Part shown: positions 17,367 to 29,364 of the stretch, piece by piece | Position numbering within the stretch: the first letter of the stretch is position 1 | How the letters are laid out: each line of letters opens with the position of its first letter | Notes under the pieces: model-generated | Seen by the model: the letters and a program-made list of their open reading frames with translations, nothing else | What the model was told of the DNA's origin: nothing | Database searches by the model: none | Source: Marinobacter salsuginis | GTDB taxonomy: Bacteria; Pseudomonadota; Gammaproteobacteria; Pseudomonadales; Oleiphilaceae | NCBI RefSeq assembly: GCF_009617755.1 | Contig: NZ_BGZH01000001.1 | Location: 2,108,001-2,172,000, forward strand | Direction of reading: 5' to 3' | DNA: 64,000 nt | Translations under genes and position numbers: made by a program

Positions 17367-18419
17367 ATGAAACTTCTCAAGGCTCTCACCGGTGTGGCCG
17401 GTGCGATCGCTCTCACCACGGGCTCTGCGTTTGCTGACGATCTGCGCTGGAAAATGCCCGTAGCCTTCGCTACCAACCTTCCGGGCCTCGGTTCTCCCGC
17501 TGCCTGGGTTGCAGACAACCTCACTACCGCCTCAGACGGCAGCATCCAGGTCCGTGTTTACGAGCCCGGCAAGCTGGTTCCTCCGTTCGACATCCTGCAG
17601 TCCGTATCTGACGGCAAGGTTTCGGCTGGCTACACCTGGATCGGTTACGACCAGGGCAAAGTGCCCGCGATTCCCCTGTTTGCGGCAGTTCCCTTCGGTA
17701 TGAAGCCCTGGGCCTATATCGGCTGGTACTACTACGGCGGTGGTCATGAAATGCTGCAGGAAACCTACGCCAACAAGGGCTTCAACGTGCATGCCCAGCT
17801 GTGCGGCATCATCGGGCCCGAAACAGCCGGTTGGTACGCCGAGCCGATTGAATCACTGGAAGACTACCAGGGTCTGAAGATCCGCTTTGCGGGTCTGGGT
17901 GGCAAGGTCCTCGAAAAGCTGGGCGCTTCCGTCACCATGATGCCAGGCGGTGAGCTTTACCAGGCGCTGGAGAAAGGCACCATCGATGCCACCGAGTTCT
18001 CCATGCCCGCCATCGACCAGATTCTGGGCTTCAATCAGGTGGTCAAGTACAACCTCTTCCCGGGCTGGCACCAGCAGTTCACTGCTCAGTACATGCTGAT
18101 CAACCAGGACGAGTGGGATCGTGCCACCGAGGCGCAGAAGGCTCTGGTTGAGGCTTCCTGCACCGCGGCCACAACCCGTGGTCTGGCTGAGGGCGAGTAC
18201 AAGAACGGCAAGGTTCTGGCTGAGTTCCAGGATAAGGGTGTTCAAGCTGACCAGATTCCCCGCGACGTTCTTCTCAAGCTGAAAGATGTAACCCAGGAAG
18301 TGCTTGAGGAAGAAGCCGCCAAGGATGCTGACTTCAAGCGTGTCTATGAAAGCCAGCAGGAATTCATGGAAACCTACAAGGTGTGGGATACCCGCGCTTA
18401 TGTACCGGCGGACCTGTAA
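17367..18419 (+). CDS. dctP: TRAP transporter periplasmic binding protein, DctP family (TakP-like)
   Basis: 350 aa. Signal peptide ends at AFA before DDLRWKMP. The body matches the DctP fold: GLKIRFAGLGGKVLEKLGA, the MPGGELYQALEKGTIDATEF block that holds the substrate-binding region, and a C-terminal long helix. The block resembles 2-oxoacid binders of the TakP type, consistent with a monocarboxylate such as 3-hydroxybutyrate or acetoacetate, but ligand is inferred from operon context. ATG 17367 has AGGAGA 7 nt upstream; the in-frame 17349 start lacks one. First gene of the sigma-54-driven operon, followed by a terminator-like hairpin. Confidence 0.92.
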   Translation: MKLLKALTGVAGAIALTTGSAFADDLRWKMPVAFATNLPGLGSPAAWVADNLTTASDGSIQVRVYEPGKLVPPFDILQSVSDGKVSAGYTWIGYDQGKVPAIPLFAAVPFGMKPWAYIGWYYYGGGHEMLQETYANKGFNVHAQLCGIIGPETAGWYAEPIESLEDYQGLKIRFAGLGGKVLEKLGASVTMMPGGELYQALEKGTIDATEFSMPAIDQILGFNQVVKYNLFPGWHQQFTAQYMLINQDEWDRATEAQKALVEASCTAATTRGLAEGEYKNGKVLAEFQDKGVQADQIPRDVLLKLKDVTQEVLEEEAAKDADFKRVYESQQEFMETYKVWDTRAYVPADL

Positions 18420-18475
18420 GGTTCGGGGCTGACCCAGAGCACCGGATGCAAGTCCGGTGTTCACGTATCTAGTCT

Positions 18476-18503
18476 GGATGGCCCTGCGGGGCCATCCTTG
18501 TTT
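18476..18503 (+). terminator. Intercistronic hairpin between dctP and dctQ
   Basis: GGATGGCCC (18476-18484) pairs with GGGCCATCC (18489-18497) over loop TGCG, followed by TTGTTT. A weaker stem ACCGGA/TCCGGT lies at 18441-18458. As dctQ follows only 33 nt later without its own visible promoter, it is probably a partial terminator or 3' stabiliser that keeps binding-protein mRNA in excess over permease mRNA. Confidence 0.65.
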
Positions 18504-18535
18504 CATGGCAGGCTTTGTGAACGAGGAACTGTTGT

Positions 18536-19174
18536 ATGACAGTGTCTGATAAAGGCTCACCGCCCGAGGTGCATGCGTCGGCGTCGGACGCCGGTCAATT
18601 TATTCATCATCACACCGAGTTCCCGACTACCCGGTTCAGCCGGATCCTGGACGGGGTCATTTCCGCAATTGGTAAGAGCGCTTCCTGGCTCTGGATCGTG
18701 GTCACCGGTGTGATTATCTACGCGGTGGTGGGGCGCTATGCCTTCGGCATGGGCTCGGTCACCCTGGAAGAAGTGCAATGGCACCTGGCTGGCGCGGGCT
18801 GGTTGTTGGGGTTGGGTTACACCCTGGTGACCGATGATCATGTCAGGGTCGACGTCATCCATGAACGCCTGTCGCTTAAAGGCCAGGCCTGGATTGAACT
18901 GTTTGGCCTGGTATTCCTGTTGTTACCTTTTCTGGTTCTGGCGGTGTACGAAATGATTCCCTACGCGGTGAGCTCCTGGGAACAGGGCGAGACCAGTCAG
19001 GCACCCGCGGGGCTTCCCTACCGCTGGATTCTCAAGGGCATCCTGGCGCTGTCTTTTGCGCTTCTGATCGTTGCGGGCCTGTCCCGTCTGCTGAAAGTTA
19101 CCGCTTTGCTTTTCGGCTTTCCAAAGCCAATCCGGGTCGAATCCGGTGAGAACAAGAAAGAGGATGCGTCCTGA
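18536..19174 (+). CDS. dctQ: TRAP transporter small permease, DctQ family
   Basis: 212 aa with four hydrophobic segments (about 45-65, 80-105, 120-145, 165-190), the standard DctQ layout, and the family-typical WHLAGAGWLLGLGYTLVTDDHVRVDV region (partly shown: LAGAGWLLGLGYTL). A 40-residue histidine-containing N-terminal tail is extra. It anchors the large permease in the inner membrane. GAGGA lies 8 nt before ATG 18536. The stop codon overlaps the dctM start by one base, giving translational coupling. Confidence 0.9.
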   Translation: MTVSDKGSPPEVHASASDAGQFIHHHTEFPTTRFSRILDGVISAIGKSASWLWIVVTGVIIYAVVGRYAFGMGSVTLEEVQWHLAGAGWLLGLGYTLVTDDHVRVDVIHERLSLKGQAWIELFGLVFLLLPFLVLAVYEMIPYAVSSWEQGETSQAPAGLPYRWILKGILALSFALLIVAGLSRLLKVTALLFGFPKPIRVESGENKKEDAS

Positions 19175-20538
19175 TGGAGCTTGAAACCCTTTTTGTAATC
19201 GGCATGTTCCTCACCTTCGGGGCGCTGTTGATGACCGGTTATCCGGTCGCGTGGGTATTGGGTGGCACCGCGGTTATCTGGACCGTCGTCGGTGTCGTCG
19301 CCGTTGAAAATTTTGGTGCCAATCTCTGGTTTGATTACCAGTCTTCAATGGGCCTTGTCCCTGAACGAATATGGAAGGTGGTCAGCAGCGAAACCCTTGT
19401 CGCCCTGCCCATGTTTATCTTCATGGGCATCATGCTTGACCAGTCTGGTGTGGCCGAGCGGCTGATGAACAGCATGGTCAAGCTGTTTGGCGCCGTTCGC
19501 GGCGGCTATGCCGTCACGGTAATCGTGATCGGCGTTCTGCTGGCCGCGACCACCGGCATCATTGGTGCGTCCGTTGTACTCCTGGGGATGCTGTCCCTGC
19601 CGGTCATGATGGAGAACAAGTACGACAAAGGGTTTGCCGTGGGTACCGCCTGTGCCACCGGTACCCTGGGTATCCTGATCCCGCCTTCCATTATGCTGGT
19701 CTTGATGGCTGACCGCCTGGCGGTTCCCGAGGCCTCGGTGGGTGACCTGTTCATGGGCGCGTTCTTTCCCGGTTTGATGCTGGGTGCCATGTACGTGGCC
19801 TACGCCATCCTCCGTCCCATGCTGCAGCCGAACATCGCGCCGGTGCCGGCAGGCACGGAGAAAGTGAGCTGGGCCATCGTCTGGGAAGTGGCCAAGGCAG
19901 TGGTGCCAACGGCGGCCCTGATTCTCGGCGTGCTGGGCTCCATCTTCGCCGGTGTGGCAACACCGACCGAGGCGTCTGGTGTGGGTGCTCTGGGTGCCCT
20001 GTTGTTGGCATTGATGTCTGGCCGACTGAACCTGAAGGTTCTGAACTCCTCCATGCAGCAGACCACCCGGACGGCTGCGTTCATTTTCGCCATTTTCCTG
20101 GGCGCAACCGCGTTCTCTGTTGTCCTGCGCGGACTGGGTGGCGATCAAGTGATTGAAGACGCCCTGCTGGGTCTGCCCTTCGGGCCTTATGGCGTGGTCC
20201 TCACCATTTTGCTTGGCGTTTTCCTGTTGGGCTTCTTCCTGGACTGGGTCGAGATCACCCTGATCATCCTGCCCCTGGTGGCGCCGGTTGTCCAAAGTCT
20301 CGGTTTTGATCTGGTGTGGTTCACCATCCTGTTTGCCATGTGTCTGCAGACATCGTTCCTGACACCGCCGGTCGGATTTGCGCTGTTCTACATCAAGGGC
20401 GTGGCGCCGCCGGAGATCGCAGTTACCGATATTTATCGCGGCGTTATTCCGTTCATCATTATTCAGCTGGTAGCTCTGGCCATCGTGTTTGTGGTGCCGG
20501 AAATCGCAACCTGGCTGCCCAGCGTGGCTTACGATTAA
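19174..20538 (+). CDS. dctM: TRAP transporter large permease, DctM family
   Basis: 454 aa, highly hydrophobic with about twelve membrane segments. Recognisable DctM blocks include [51 protein letters not shown] and [18 protein letters not shown]. It is the ion-coupled transport subunit that moves the ligand delivered by DctP. Overlaps dctQ by one base and is followed by bdh with 13 nt between, its stop codon lying in the bdh ribosome binding region. Family certain; substrate inferred as 3-hydroxybutyrate or a similar short hydroxy/keto acid. Confidence 0.92.
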   Translation: MELETLFVIGMFLTFGALLMTGYPVAWVLGGTAVIWTVVGVVAVENFGANLWFDYQSSMGLVPERIWKVVSSETLVALPMFIFMGIMLDQSGVAERLMNSMVKLFGAVRGGYAVTVIVIGVLLAATTGIIGASVVLLGMLSLPVMMENKYDKGFAVGTACATGTLGILIPPSIMLVLMADRLAVPEASVGDLFMGAFFPGLMLGAMYVAYAILRPMLQPNIAPVPAGTEKVSWAIVWEVAKAVVPTAALILGVLGSIFAGVATPTEASGVGALGALLLALMSGRLNLKVLNSSMQQTTRTAAFIFAIFLGATAFSVVLRGLGGDQVIEDALLGLPFGPYGVVLTILLGVFLLGFFLDWVEITLIILPLVAPVVQSLGFDLVWFTILFAMCLQTSFLTPPVGFALFYIKGVAPPEIAVTDIYRGVIPFIIIQLVALAIVFVVPEIATWLPSVAYD

Positions 20539-20551
20539 GGAGAAAATATCA

Positions 20552-21331
20552 ATGCGTCTGGAAAACCGGATTGCCCTGATTACCGGTGCCGGTCGCGGCA
20601 TCGGCCGGGCCATTGCCGAAGCCTATGGCCGCGAAGGCGCCAAGGTTGCGGTGGCTGACCTTACCATGGAGGCGGCACAGGATACTGTGGCGGCCATCGA
20701 GCAGGCTGGCGGCACTGCGATTGCCCTTGAAATGGATGTGACTGATGAAGATGCAGTTGACGTAAACGTCAACACTGTGGTTAAACAATGGGGTGGCCTG
20801 GATATCGCTATCGCGAATGCCGGCATCCAGCACATCGACCCGGTGCACAAACTTGCCTATTCCGACTGGAGCAAAGTCATGAATGTGCATCTCGATGGCG
20901 CCTTCCTGGTGACTCGCGCGGCACTCAAGCACATGTATGAGAGCGGCGGGGGCACCATGCTCTATATGGGGTCGGTGCATTCTCTGGAGGCCTCGCCCCT
21001 GAAAGCACCCTACGTTGCCGCCAAACACGGCATGTTGGGGCTGTGCCGAGCAGTGGCGAAGGAGGGCGCGGAACACGGGGTGCGAAGCAATATTATCTGT
21101 CCCGGATTCGTGCGCACGCCCCTTGTGGACAAGCAGATCCCGGAGCAGGCCAAGGAGCTGGGCATTTCCGAAGAGGAAGTGATCAGTAAAGTGATGCTCA
21201 AGAACACTGTGGACGGGGAGTTCACCACCCTGGAAGACGTGGCAGAGCTGGCCGTTCATCTGGCCGCATTCCCCTCTGCCGCCCTGACTGGCCAGTCTAT
21301 CGTGGTCAGCCATGGCTGGCATATGCAGTAA
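20552..21331 (+). CDS. bdhA: D-3-hydroxybutyrate dehydrogenase (SDR family)
   Basis: 259 aa classical short-chain dehydrogenase. NAD-binding [14 protein letters not shown] is at about residues 10-23, NAG follows at the fourth strand, and the active-site serine and YVAAK are present ([19 protein letters not shown]). The H-rich and Q-ending C-terminus (SHGWHMQ) resembles 3-hydroxybutyrate dehydrogenases. It oxidises 3-hydroxybutyrate to acetoacetate with NAD. AAGGAG at 20537-20542 precedes ATG 20552 by 9 nt; an earlier in-frame start lies inside dctM and is rejected. Placement between the TRAP permease and acetoacetyl-CoA synthetase strongly supports the role. Confidence 0.9.
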   Translation: MRLENRIALITGAGRGIGRAIAEAYGREGAKVAVADLTMEAAQDTVAAIEQAGGTAIALEMDVTDEDAVDVNVNTVVKQWGGLDIAIANAGIQHIDPVHKLAYSDWSKVMNVHLDGAFLVTRAALKHMYESGGGTMLYMGSVHSLEASPLKAPYVAAKHGMLGLCRAVAKEGAEHGVRSNIICPGFVRTPLVDKQIPEQAKELGISEEEVISKVMLKNTVDGEFTTLEDVAELAVHLAAFPSAALTGQSIVVSHGWHMQ

Positions 21332-21347
21332 CATTCAGGAGATATGG

Positions 21348-23336
<1,989 letters not shown>

Positions 23337-23359
23337 AGGTCTGAAATCTGAGGGTGGTT

Positions 23360-23387
23360 GTCGGATTACGCCGCTGGCTAATCCGAC
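23360..23387. repeat. Short palindromic hairpin, REP-like
   Basis: GTCGGATTA (23360-23368) and TAATCCGAC (23379-23387) form a perfect 9-bp stem over a 10-nt GC-rich loop. Similar GTCGGATTA stems recur between genes in many proteobacteria. It lies 23 nt after the AACS stop and could protect or end that mRNA. Confidence 0.6.
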
Positions 23388-23481
23388 CTACTGTCGGTTT
23401 GAGGCTTATTTTGTTGACAATCAACCACCGAAGGCGGGCCAAACTCGTCTTTCGGAACCCAACTGAAAAGCTTGAATAGCG

Positions 23482-23585
23482 GGGCGGGTAAAGCCTCCCA
23501 AAACTGTGCGGAGCCATGGATGGCGGAGCCCAAGCGCCACAGGGATGTGCCGCAAGGAGCGTGTTTTGGGAGGCTTTACCCGCCC
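23482..23585. repeat. Long hairpin repeat, copy C (23-bp perfect arms)
   Basis: 23482-23504 and 23563-23585 are perfect reverse complements. The interior carries GTGCGGAGCC then ATGGATGGCGGAGCC at 23506-23530, the exact reverse complement of the core in copy A (592-616), plus an inner CACA/TGTG-type mini-hairpin near 23537-23549. The arms of A and C differ in sequence but keep similar composition. It lies in the 493-nt gap 23337-23829 that otherwise holds the REP-like hairpin and the icd control region. Confidence 0.85.
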
Positions 23586-23679
23586 TGCGTCCACTCCGAA
23601 GCAATGTTAGAAAGTTTCGTAAATTCCCGCCATTTCATCGTCTTGTAACCGAAGATTAGGCATTTTTAGTCCGTTCTTA

Positions 23680-23724
23680 TACTAAGATCGTAACCAAAAT
23701 TAACGAAAAAATGGTATCTTAGTA
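23680..23724. promoter_or_regulatory. Spaced inverted repeat upstream of isocitrate dehydrogenase
   Basis: TACTAAGAT (23680-23688) and ATCTTAGTA (23716-23724) are perfect inverted 9-mers separated by 27 nt in an AT-rich region ending about 105 nt before the start codon. A TATACT hexamer (23678-23683) overlaps the left half, so a regulator binding here could control icd. No strong -35 was found. Confidence 0.35.
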
Positions 23725-23829
23725 GGTCTATCAAAAGTTCCTAATCAGTCATTGCCCAGGTCGGACGTTCAAAAGACGCCTGACCCCGCCATGACCGTCC
23801 TGAACCCACCCATTAGCCTGAGGACGAAA

Positions 23830-26073
23830 ATGACATCATATAAAGCCAAGATTGTCTACACACTGACCGACGAGGCCCCAGCCCTCGCAACACGGTCGCT
23901 TCTTCCCATCCTGGAAACCTATGCCAAGCCGGCTGGTATTGAATTCGAAACCAGCGACATCTCTCTCGCGGCGCGTATTCTGGCGAACTTCCCGGATTAT
24001 CTTGAAGAAGATCAGCGGGTTCCGGATGCGCTGGCTGAACTGGGTGAATACACCAAGGACCCGGACGCCAACATCATCAAGCTGCCGAACATTTCTGCGT
24101 CCATTCCCCAGCTCCGTGCCGCCATCAAGGAGTTGAACGAGCAGGGTTACAAGGTGCCCGAGTACCTCGAGCATCCCAAGACCGACGAAGAGAAAGAAAT
24201 CCAGTCCCGCTACGCGAAGGTACTGGGCAGTGCCGTAAACCCGGTACTGCGTGAGGGCAACTCCGACCGTCGTGCGCCGGCCGCGGTAAAAGCCTTTGCC
24301 CGAAAATACCCGCACACCATGGGCGAATGGAGCCCTGCGTCGCGTACCCACGTGGCCCATATGCGCGGTGGCGATTTCTACTCCAGTGAGCAGTCTGTAA
24401 CTCTCGACAAGGCCACTAAAGCCAACATCGTGTTCGAGAACAAACAGGGCAAGCAGACGGTTCTGAAGTCCGACCTGCCGCTGCAGGAAGGCGAAGTGCT
24501 GGACGGCATGTTCATGAGCAAGAAGGCGCTGGTGAAGTTCTTCGAGGACGCTATTGCAGATTGCGAGAACACCGGTGTCATGTTCTCCCTGCACGTCAAA
24601 GCTACCATGATGAAAATCTCCCACCCGATCGTATTCGGTCACGCGGTAAAGGTTTTCTACAAGGACCTGTTCGACAAGTACGGCGACCTGTTCGACGAGA
24701 TCGGCGTGAACCCGAACAACGGCCTGTCCAGCGTGGTCGAGAAGATCAAGCAGCTGCCGGAATCCAAGCAGGAGCAGATCCAGGAAGACCTGCACGCCTG
24801 CTACGAGCATCGTCCGGAAATCGCCATGGTGGATTCGGTCAAGGGCATCACCAACCTGCACGTCCCCAGTGACGTTATCGTTGATGCGTCCATGCCGGCC
24901 ATGATCCGTAACTCCGGCAAAATGTGGGCCCGGGACAACAAGCTCAAGGACACCAAGGCAGTTATGCCGGAGTCCACCTACGCCACCATCTACCAGGAAG
25001 TGATCAACTTCTGTAAGACCCACGGCGCCTTCGATCCCACCACCATGGGTACCGTGCCGAACGTTGGTCTGATGGCGCAGAAAGCCGAGGAATACGGCTC
25101 CCACGACAAGACCTTTGAAATCAAGGAAGACGGTGTTGTTCGCATCGTTGCCGAAGACGGTACTGTGCTGACCGAGCATAACGTAGAGCAAGGCGACATC
25201 TGGCGCGCCTGCCAGACGAAAGACCTGCCGATCCGTGACTGGGTCAAGCTGGCGGTCAATCGCGCCCGTGCCACTGGCATGCCTGCGGTGTTCTGGCTCG
25301 ACGACGAGCGTGCCCACGATGCGCAGCTGATCAAGAAGGTGAACACCTATCTGAAGGATCACGACACCGAAGGCCTGGATATCCGCATCATGTCGCCGGT
25401 TCGCGCCATCCGCTGGACCATGGAGCGTCTGATCCGCGGTCTGGACACCATTTCCGTGACCGGTAACGTTCTGCGTGACTACCTCACCGACCTGTTCCCG
25501 ATCCTGGAGCTGGGCACCAGCGCCAAGATGCTGTCCATCGTTCCGCTGCTCAACGGCGGCGGCCTGTACGAGACTGGTGCCGGCGGTTCCGCGCCCAAAC
25601 ATGTGCAGCAGCTGATTCAGGAAAACCACCTGCGTTGGGATTCCCTGGGTGAATTCCTGGCCACCGCGGTGTCTCTGGACGAACTGGGTGAGAAACAGGA
25701 CAACGAGCGGGCGCGCCTGCTGGGGCAGACCCTGGACAAGGCCACCGAGCGTCTGCTGGAAAACAACCAGTCGCCGTCCCGCGTCACTGGCGAGCTGGAC
25801 AACCGGGGCTCCCACTTCCACCTGGCCCGCTACTGGGCGGAAGAGCTGGCCAACCAGGACAGCGATAAGGAACTGAAGGAATTCTTCGCCAAGCTGTCGA
25901 AACAGTTGGAGGAGAACAAGGACAAGATCCTGGAGGAAATGACCGTGGTCCAGGGTCACCCCGCGGATATCGGTGGTTACTACCACCCGCCGATGGAAAA
26001 GGTCTGCGAAGTGATGCAGCCCAGTGCCACGCTGAACAAGATCCTTGAAGATGCCCGTGCATCTGTAAAGTAA
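23830..26073 (+). CDS. icd: NADP-dependent isocitrate dehydrogenase, monomeric type
   Basis: 747 aa, typical of the monomeric (about 80 kDa) IDH, which is unrelated in length to the dimeric enzyme. It oxidatively decarboxylates isocitrate to 2-oxoglutarate with NADP in the TCA cycle. Diagnostic stretches include [39 protein letters not shown] and [17 protein letters not shown] 23830 begins [18 protein letters not shown], matching family N-termini, with AGGACG just before it; the in-frame start at 23752 adds a proline-rich stretch unlike the family. Followed by a strong terminator. The proximity to the acetoacetate pathway is probably fortuitous. Confidence 0.96.
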   Translation: MTSYKAKIVYTLTDEAPALATRSLLPILETYAKPAGIEFETSDISLAARILANFPDYLEEDQRVPDALAELGEYTKDPDANIIKLPNISASIPQLRAAIKELNEQGYKVPEYLEHPKTDEEKEIQSRYAKVLGSAVNPVLREGNSDRRAPAAVKAFARKYPHTMGEWSPASRTHVAHMRGGDFYSSEQSVTLDKATKANIVFENKQGKQTVLKSDLPLQEGEVLDGMFMSKKALVKFFEDAIADCENTGVMFSLHVKATMMKISHPIVFGHAVKVFYKDLFDKYGDLFDEIGVNPNNGLSSVVEKIKQLPESKQEQIQEDLHACYEHRPEIAMVDSVKGITNLHVPSDVIVDASMPAMIRNSGKMWARDNKLKDTKAVMPESTYATIYQEVINFCKTHGAFDPTTMGTVPNVGLMAQKAEEYGSHDKTFEIKEDGVVRIVAEDGTVLTEHNVEQGDIWRACQTKDLPIRDWVKLAVNRARATGMPAVFWLDDERAHDAQLIKKVNTYLKDHDTEGLDIRIMSPVRAIRWTMERLIRGLDTISVTGNVLRDYLTDLFPILELGTSAKMLSIVPLLNGGGLYETGAGGSAPKHVQQLIQENHLRWDSLGEFLATAVSLDELGEKQDNERARLLGQTLDKATERLLENNQSPSRVTGELDNRGSHFHLARYWAEELANQDSDKELKEFFAKLSKQLEENKDKILEEMTVVQGHPADIGGYYHPPMEKVCEVMQPSATLNKILEDARASVK

Positions 26074-26113
26074 GTCAGCGGTAACGCATCCCGGGCAAGG
26101 CTCTGGGTGCAGG

Positions 26114-26151
26114 AAAAGCCGGACAACCCTGACGGGTTCTCCGGCTTTTTT
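26114..26151. terminator. Bidirectional terminator between icd and the antiporter gene
   Basis: AAAAGCCGGA (26114-26123) pairs with TCCGGCTTTT (26140-26149), with an inner AACCC/GGGTT (26125-26129, 26134-26138), followed by further T. A-run and T-run flank the stem, so it can serve the converging icd and antiporter transcripts. Confidence 0.9.
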
Positions 26152-26167
26152 GTGGCCAGCGCCAGGG

Positions 26168-27361
26168 TCAGTCTTCGTCCGGTTCGTCCTGGTAGCCTTT
26201 GCCGGTTTCGCCGGCACGCCGCAACTGGATCAGCGTGAGCGGTGGTCCCACCAGTTCGAAAATCACCGTGGCGCCAATCACCAGAGGCAAAATGTAAGTC
26301 AGCTCCGGCAGCCGCTCTGTGGCCAGAAGTGCCAGGCCAAGGGCAACGCCGGCCTGCGGCATCAGGCAGGCACCGATCCGTTTACGGGTATGGGGTTCGG
26401 ACCCGGCCAGGTAGCCGCCGAACCTTCCGCCTGCCAGCCTGCCTGCAATCCGGGCGGCAACATAGGCCAGGCCCAGCGCACCAAGGGTTGGCAGCATCGC
26501 CCATTCAAGCTGGTAGCCGGCCATGAAAAAGAAAAGAGCCAGGAAGGGTTCGGAGATGCCTTCAATCGAGCGGAATGGCCGAACATGATGCCGTGCCCGG
26601 TTGGCGACAACGATGCCCAGGGTCATACAGGTAAGCAGATAGGAGAGGCCAAGAAACGACGCAAATCCGGCGGCGACGAAGACAAAACCGGCAGACTCCA
26701 GCAACATGGGCTCGCCGGGCCGCAGTCGACCGGTGAGCCAGGCCATGGGCAGACCCAGGACCATCCCCAGCAAAACCGCGCCTCCGACATCCAGAAATCC
26801 GATCCCGAGGGTCGAGAGCCCGGTATCGCCATTTCCAAGTAGCAGTTGGGCGCCGACCAGGGTGACACTGAACAGGATCGCGCCCCAGGCGTCGTCAATC
26901 GCGACGACCTGGAAGACCAGACGGGTCAGCGGACCGTTGGCGCCCGCTTCCTTCAACGTGTCTAGGGTTGCCGCCGGCGCCGTTGCCGTTGCGATGGAAC
27001 CAAGCAGCAGGGCAGCGGCAAGATTCCGGGTAACCAGCCAGACTGCGACGGCAACAAATGCCGCTGTTACAAGGGTGACGGCGAGGCTGACGATCACCGC
27101 CTCGCGCCCCTCGGCCAGGTTCTTCACCGCCATCCGTTCACCCAGCAGGAAGCCGACCATGGCCAGGGTTAACTGGGTAATGAATCCGAAGTGGGCGTCG
27201 GCGCCCGGTGGCAGAAGATCCAGCAGATCCGGTCCGGCAAGCGCGCCAAGCAACAGCAGCAGGGTGACTCTGGGCACATGAATGCGCTGGCCGATGCCGT
27301 GCGCGGCCAGGGCCAGCAGCAGGGTGCCGCCGATCAATAGCAGGTCCGTTGCGTGGTTCAA
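26168..27361 (-). CDS. Cation:proton antiporter, CPA2-type membrane domain
   Basis: 397 aa with about twelve hydrophobic segments. Features of Na+(K+)/H+ exchanger membrane domains are visible: HVPRVTLLLLLGALAGPDLL near the N-terminus, GSIATATAPAATLDTLKEAG and the conserved VVAIDDAWG with paired aspartates used for ion binding. No TrkA-N or TrkA-C regulatory domain follows, so it is the short form. Family function is exchange of Na+ or K+ for protons across the inner membrane. It ends about 17 nt after the icd terminator and lies 3 nt downstream of ybaK, suggesting a two-gene operon. Ion specificity unknown. Confidence 0.88.
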   Translation of the reverse strand: MNHATDLLLIGGTLLLALAAHGIGQRIHVPRVTLLLLLGALAGPDLLDLLPPGADAHFGFITQLTLAMVGFLLGERMAVKNLAEGREAVIVSLAVTLVTAAFVAVAVWLVTRNLAAALLLGSIATATAPAATLDTLKEAGANGPLTRLVFQVVAIDDAWGAILFSVTLVGAQLLLGNGDTGLSTLGIGFLDVGGAVLLGMVLGLPMAWLTGRLRPGEPMLLESAGFVFVAAGFASFLGLSYLLTCMTLGIVVANRARHHVRPFRSIEGISEPFLALFFFMAGYQLEWAMLPTLGALGLAYVAARIAGRLAGGRFGGYLAGSEPHTRKRIGACLMPQAGVALGLALLATERLPELTYILPLVIGATVIFELVGPPLTLIQLRRAGETGKGYQDEPDED

Positions 27362-27364
27362 GGC

Positions 27365-27835
27365 TTACTCCTGGTGGAGTGGGAAAAAACCGCCGTTCAC
27401 CAATGTGGCCAGATCCCGGGGTGCAAGCTCAATTTCCAGGCCCCGGCGCCCGGCGCTGACATAAATCGTGTCGAACTCCAGGGCTGAGTCGTCGATAAAG
27501 GTTTTCAGCTTCTTCTTCTGCCCCAGTGGGCTCACGCCACCCAGAACATAGCCGGTAGTACGTTCAACCGCTTCTTTTTCAGCCATGGCGGCTTTCTTTC
27601 CGCGCGCTGCCCGGGCAATCAGTTTCATGTTGAGCATGGCGGTCACCGGCACGATGCCCACCACCAGTTCCTTGCCGTCGATAGCCACAACGAGCGTCTT
27701 GAACACCCGAGCCGGGTCCACACCGGTTTTCTCGGCCGCCTCGATGCCATAACTCTCGCTGGCCGGATCGTGTTCATATTCATGAATCGTGTGGGGCACT
27801 GCCGCCTTGCGCGCCGCGTTAATGCCTGGCGTCAT
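27365..27835 (-). CDS. ybaK: Cys-tRNA(Pro)/Cys-tRNA(Cys) deacylase YbaK
   Basis: 156 aa, the usual YbaK length. It hydrolyses Cys-tRNA(Pro) mischarged by prolyl-tRNA synthetase. The sequence has YEHDPASESYGIEAAEKTG, VFKTLVV, the NMKLIARAARGKKAAMAEK region with the conserved lysine, and GGVSPLGQKKKLKTFID, all YbaK marks. ATG 27835 has AGGAGT about 6 nt before; an in-frame start at 27943 would add a nonfamily N-terminus. First gene of a probable operon with the antiporter (3-nt gap). Confidence 0.93.
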   Translation of the reverse strand: MTPGINAARKAAVPHTIHEYEHDPASESYGIEAAEKTGVDPARVFKTLVVAIDGKELVVGIVPVTAMLNMKLIARAARGKKAAMAEKEAVERTTGYVLGGVSPLGQKKKLKTFIDDSALEFDTIYVSAGRRGLEIELAPRDLATLVNGGFFPLHQE

Positions 27836-28020
27836 GCTCGACTCCTCTATGGGGGACAGAGATCGGGAATTAAAGCAGCTAAGCGGCACTGCAACAACTG
27901 CCAGGGTCCGGGGGGCAGCGCACGATTTTACCGAGCATGACATTTGTCACTCGACTTAACGTTCTGTTGTGACTATTTTTCGTACATTATAAATGTTCAA
28001 ACCCCCATGGCTGTGTGTTC

Positions 28021-29238
28021 ATGGTACCTCAGCGGCCAGACTCTCAAGGAATGACAAGATTGAACGAAAACCGGACACCCCTGCGGCGAGCTGGGTGGGC
28101 TGCGCTGGTCTATCTGATTGCCGGCTTTGCATGGATTGCTTTTTCCGATACTGCTGCTGAGGCCTGGTTCCCCGACCCTCAAACCCTGTCCCTGGTTCAG
28201 ACCTGGAAGGGTTTCCTCTTTGTCCTGACCACGGGGCTTGTGCTGTTTGTGGTCCTTTTGCGTCAGCTTACCAAGGACCGTGCCCTGCTTACTCTGCAGC
28301 ACAATCAGCGCCAGGCCCTGCGCAAGCGAGAGCGTCAGCTACAGGTCCTGATGGATAACCTCCCCGGCATGGCATACCGGTGCCGGTATGATCCCCATTG
28401 GACCATGTTGTTTGTTTCTCAGGGGTGTGCCCGCCTCACTGGTTATGAGCCGGAAGACCTGATCAATAACCGGGTGGCCAGTTATGCGAGCCTGATGGAT
28501 GGTGAGGACAATGAGCGGATTATGACTGAGGTCCAGGCGGCGCTGGACAAGGACGAATCCTTCTCGTTGGAATATGCCCTTACCCGCCAGGATGGCAGCC
28601 GCATCTGGGTCTGGGAGCGTGGCCGCGGTGTCGAGGAGGAAGATGGCTCGGTTGTGCTCGAGGGTATCGTGCTGGACATCTCAGATCGCAAGACCCTTGA
28701 AAATGAGCTGGAGGAACTGGCCACCCGGGATCCGTTGACCGGCTTGTTCAACCGCCGCGAAATGTCCAGGGTTCTGGAGGAGGAACTGGAGCGGGCCAGG
28801 CGTTATCAGAGACCCATGGCCGTGCTCTGGGTTGATTTTGACCATTTCAAGGATGTGAACGACACCTTTGGCCATGCCGCCGGGGATTCGGTTCTCCGGT
28901 CCATCAGCCGCCTGTTGTTGGGGAGCGTGCGCAGCGTCGACACCATCGGCCGGTTCGGCGGTGAAGAGTTCGTTATCGTCTTGCCGGAGATGGATCTTGA
29001 AGAGGCCCGTGAGACGGCCGAGCGGCTCCGTCGAAAAGTGGCCGACGAGCCGCAGCCGCTTGGGAATGGCCAGACGGTGCCCCTGACCATCAGCGTCGGC
29101 ATTGCGGTCTATCCCGATCACGGACAGACTGCCTCCGCGCTCTGTGCCGCGGCCGACACGGCCATGTATCTGGCCAAGGAACGCGGTCGCAATTGCGTTG
29201 CCATGGCGCACCTGCACGACCGGGTCCATAATCAATAA
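28021..29238 (+). CDS. Membrane PAS-GGDEF diguanylate cyclase
   Basis: About 405 aa. Two hydrophobic segments at the N-terminus enclose a short periplasmic stretch (FSDTAAEAWFPDPQTLSLVQ), then a coiled linker, a PAS domain (about 100-215) and a GGDEF domain. The signature is GGEEF at 313-317 with the inhibitory-site RxxD (RSVD, 304-307), so it should make cyclic di-GMP and be product-inhibited. No EAL domain. The start is uncertain: GTG 28015, ATG 28021, ATG 28051 and TTG 28060 are in frame, and only 28060 has AAGGA at a good distance. Signal unknown. Confidence 0.88.
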   Translation: MVPQRPDSQGMTRLNENRTPLRRAGWAALVYLIAGFAWIAFSDTAAEAWFPDPQTLSLVQTWKGFLFVLTTGLVLFVVLLRQLTKDRALLTLQHNQRQALRKRERQLQVLMDNLPGMAYRCRYDPHWTMLFVSQGCARLTGYEPEDLINNRVASYASLMDGEDNERIMTEVQAALDKDESFSLEYALTRQDGSRIWVWERGRGVEEEDGSVVLEGIVLDISDRKTLENELEELATRDPLTGLFNRREMSRVLEEELERARRYQRPMAVLWVDFDHFKDVNDTFGHAAGDSVLRSISRLLLGSVRSVDTIGRFGGEEFVIVLPEMDLEEARETAERLRRKVADEPQPLGNGQTVPLTISVGIAVYPDHGQTASALCAAADTAMYLAKERGRNCVAMAHLHDRVHNQ

Positions 29239-29364
29239 TGAGACCTTTGTTCCGGATAAGATGGAGGTGCTGACGTCCGCCCGATTGCGTCCCGGCCAAT
29301 GTACAACGGGTCGGTTTCTCTGAAGATAGAAAAACAACAAGTTACTGAAAAAGGTTTGAAAAAA

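Noticed and set aside
23836..26217. A 793-codon open frame on the minus strand opposite icd
   Set aside because: Mirror of the high-GC icd gene. The plus-strand product is a clear monomeric isocitrate dehydrogenase; the opposite frame has no domain and runs across the terminator.
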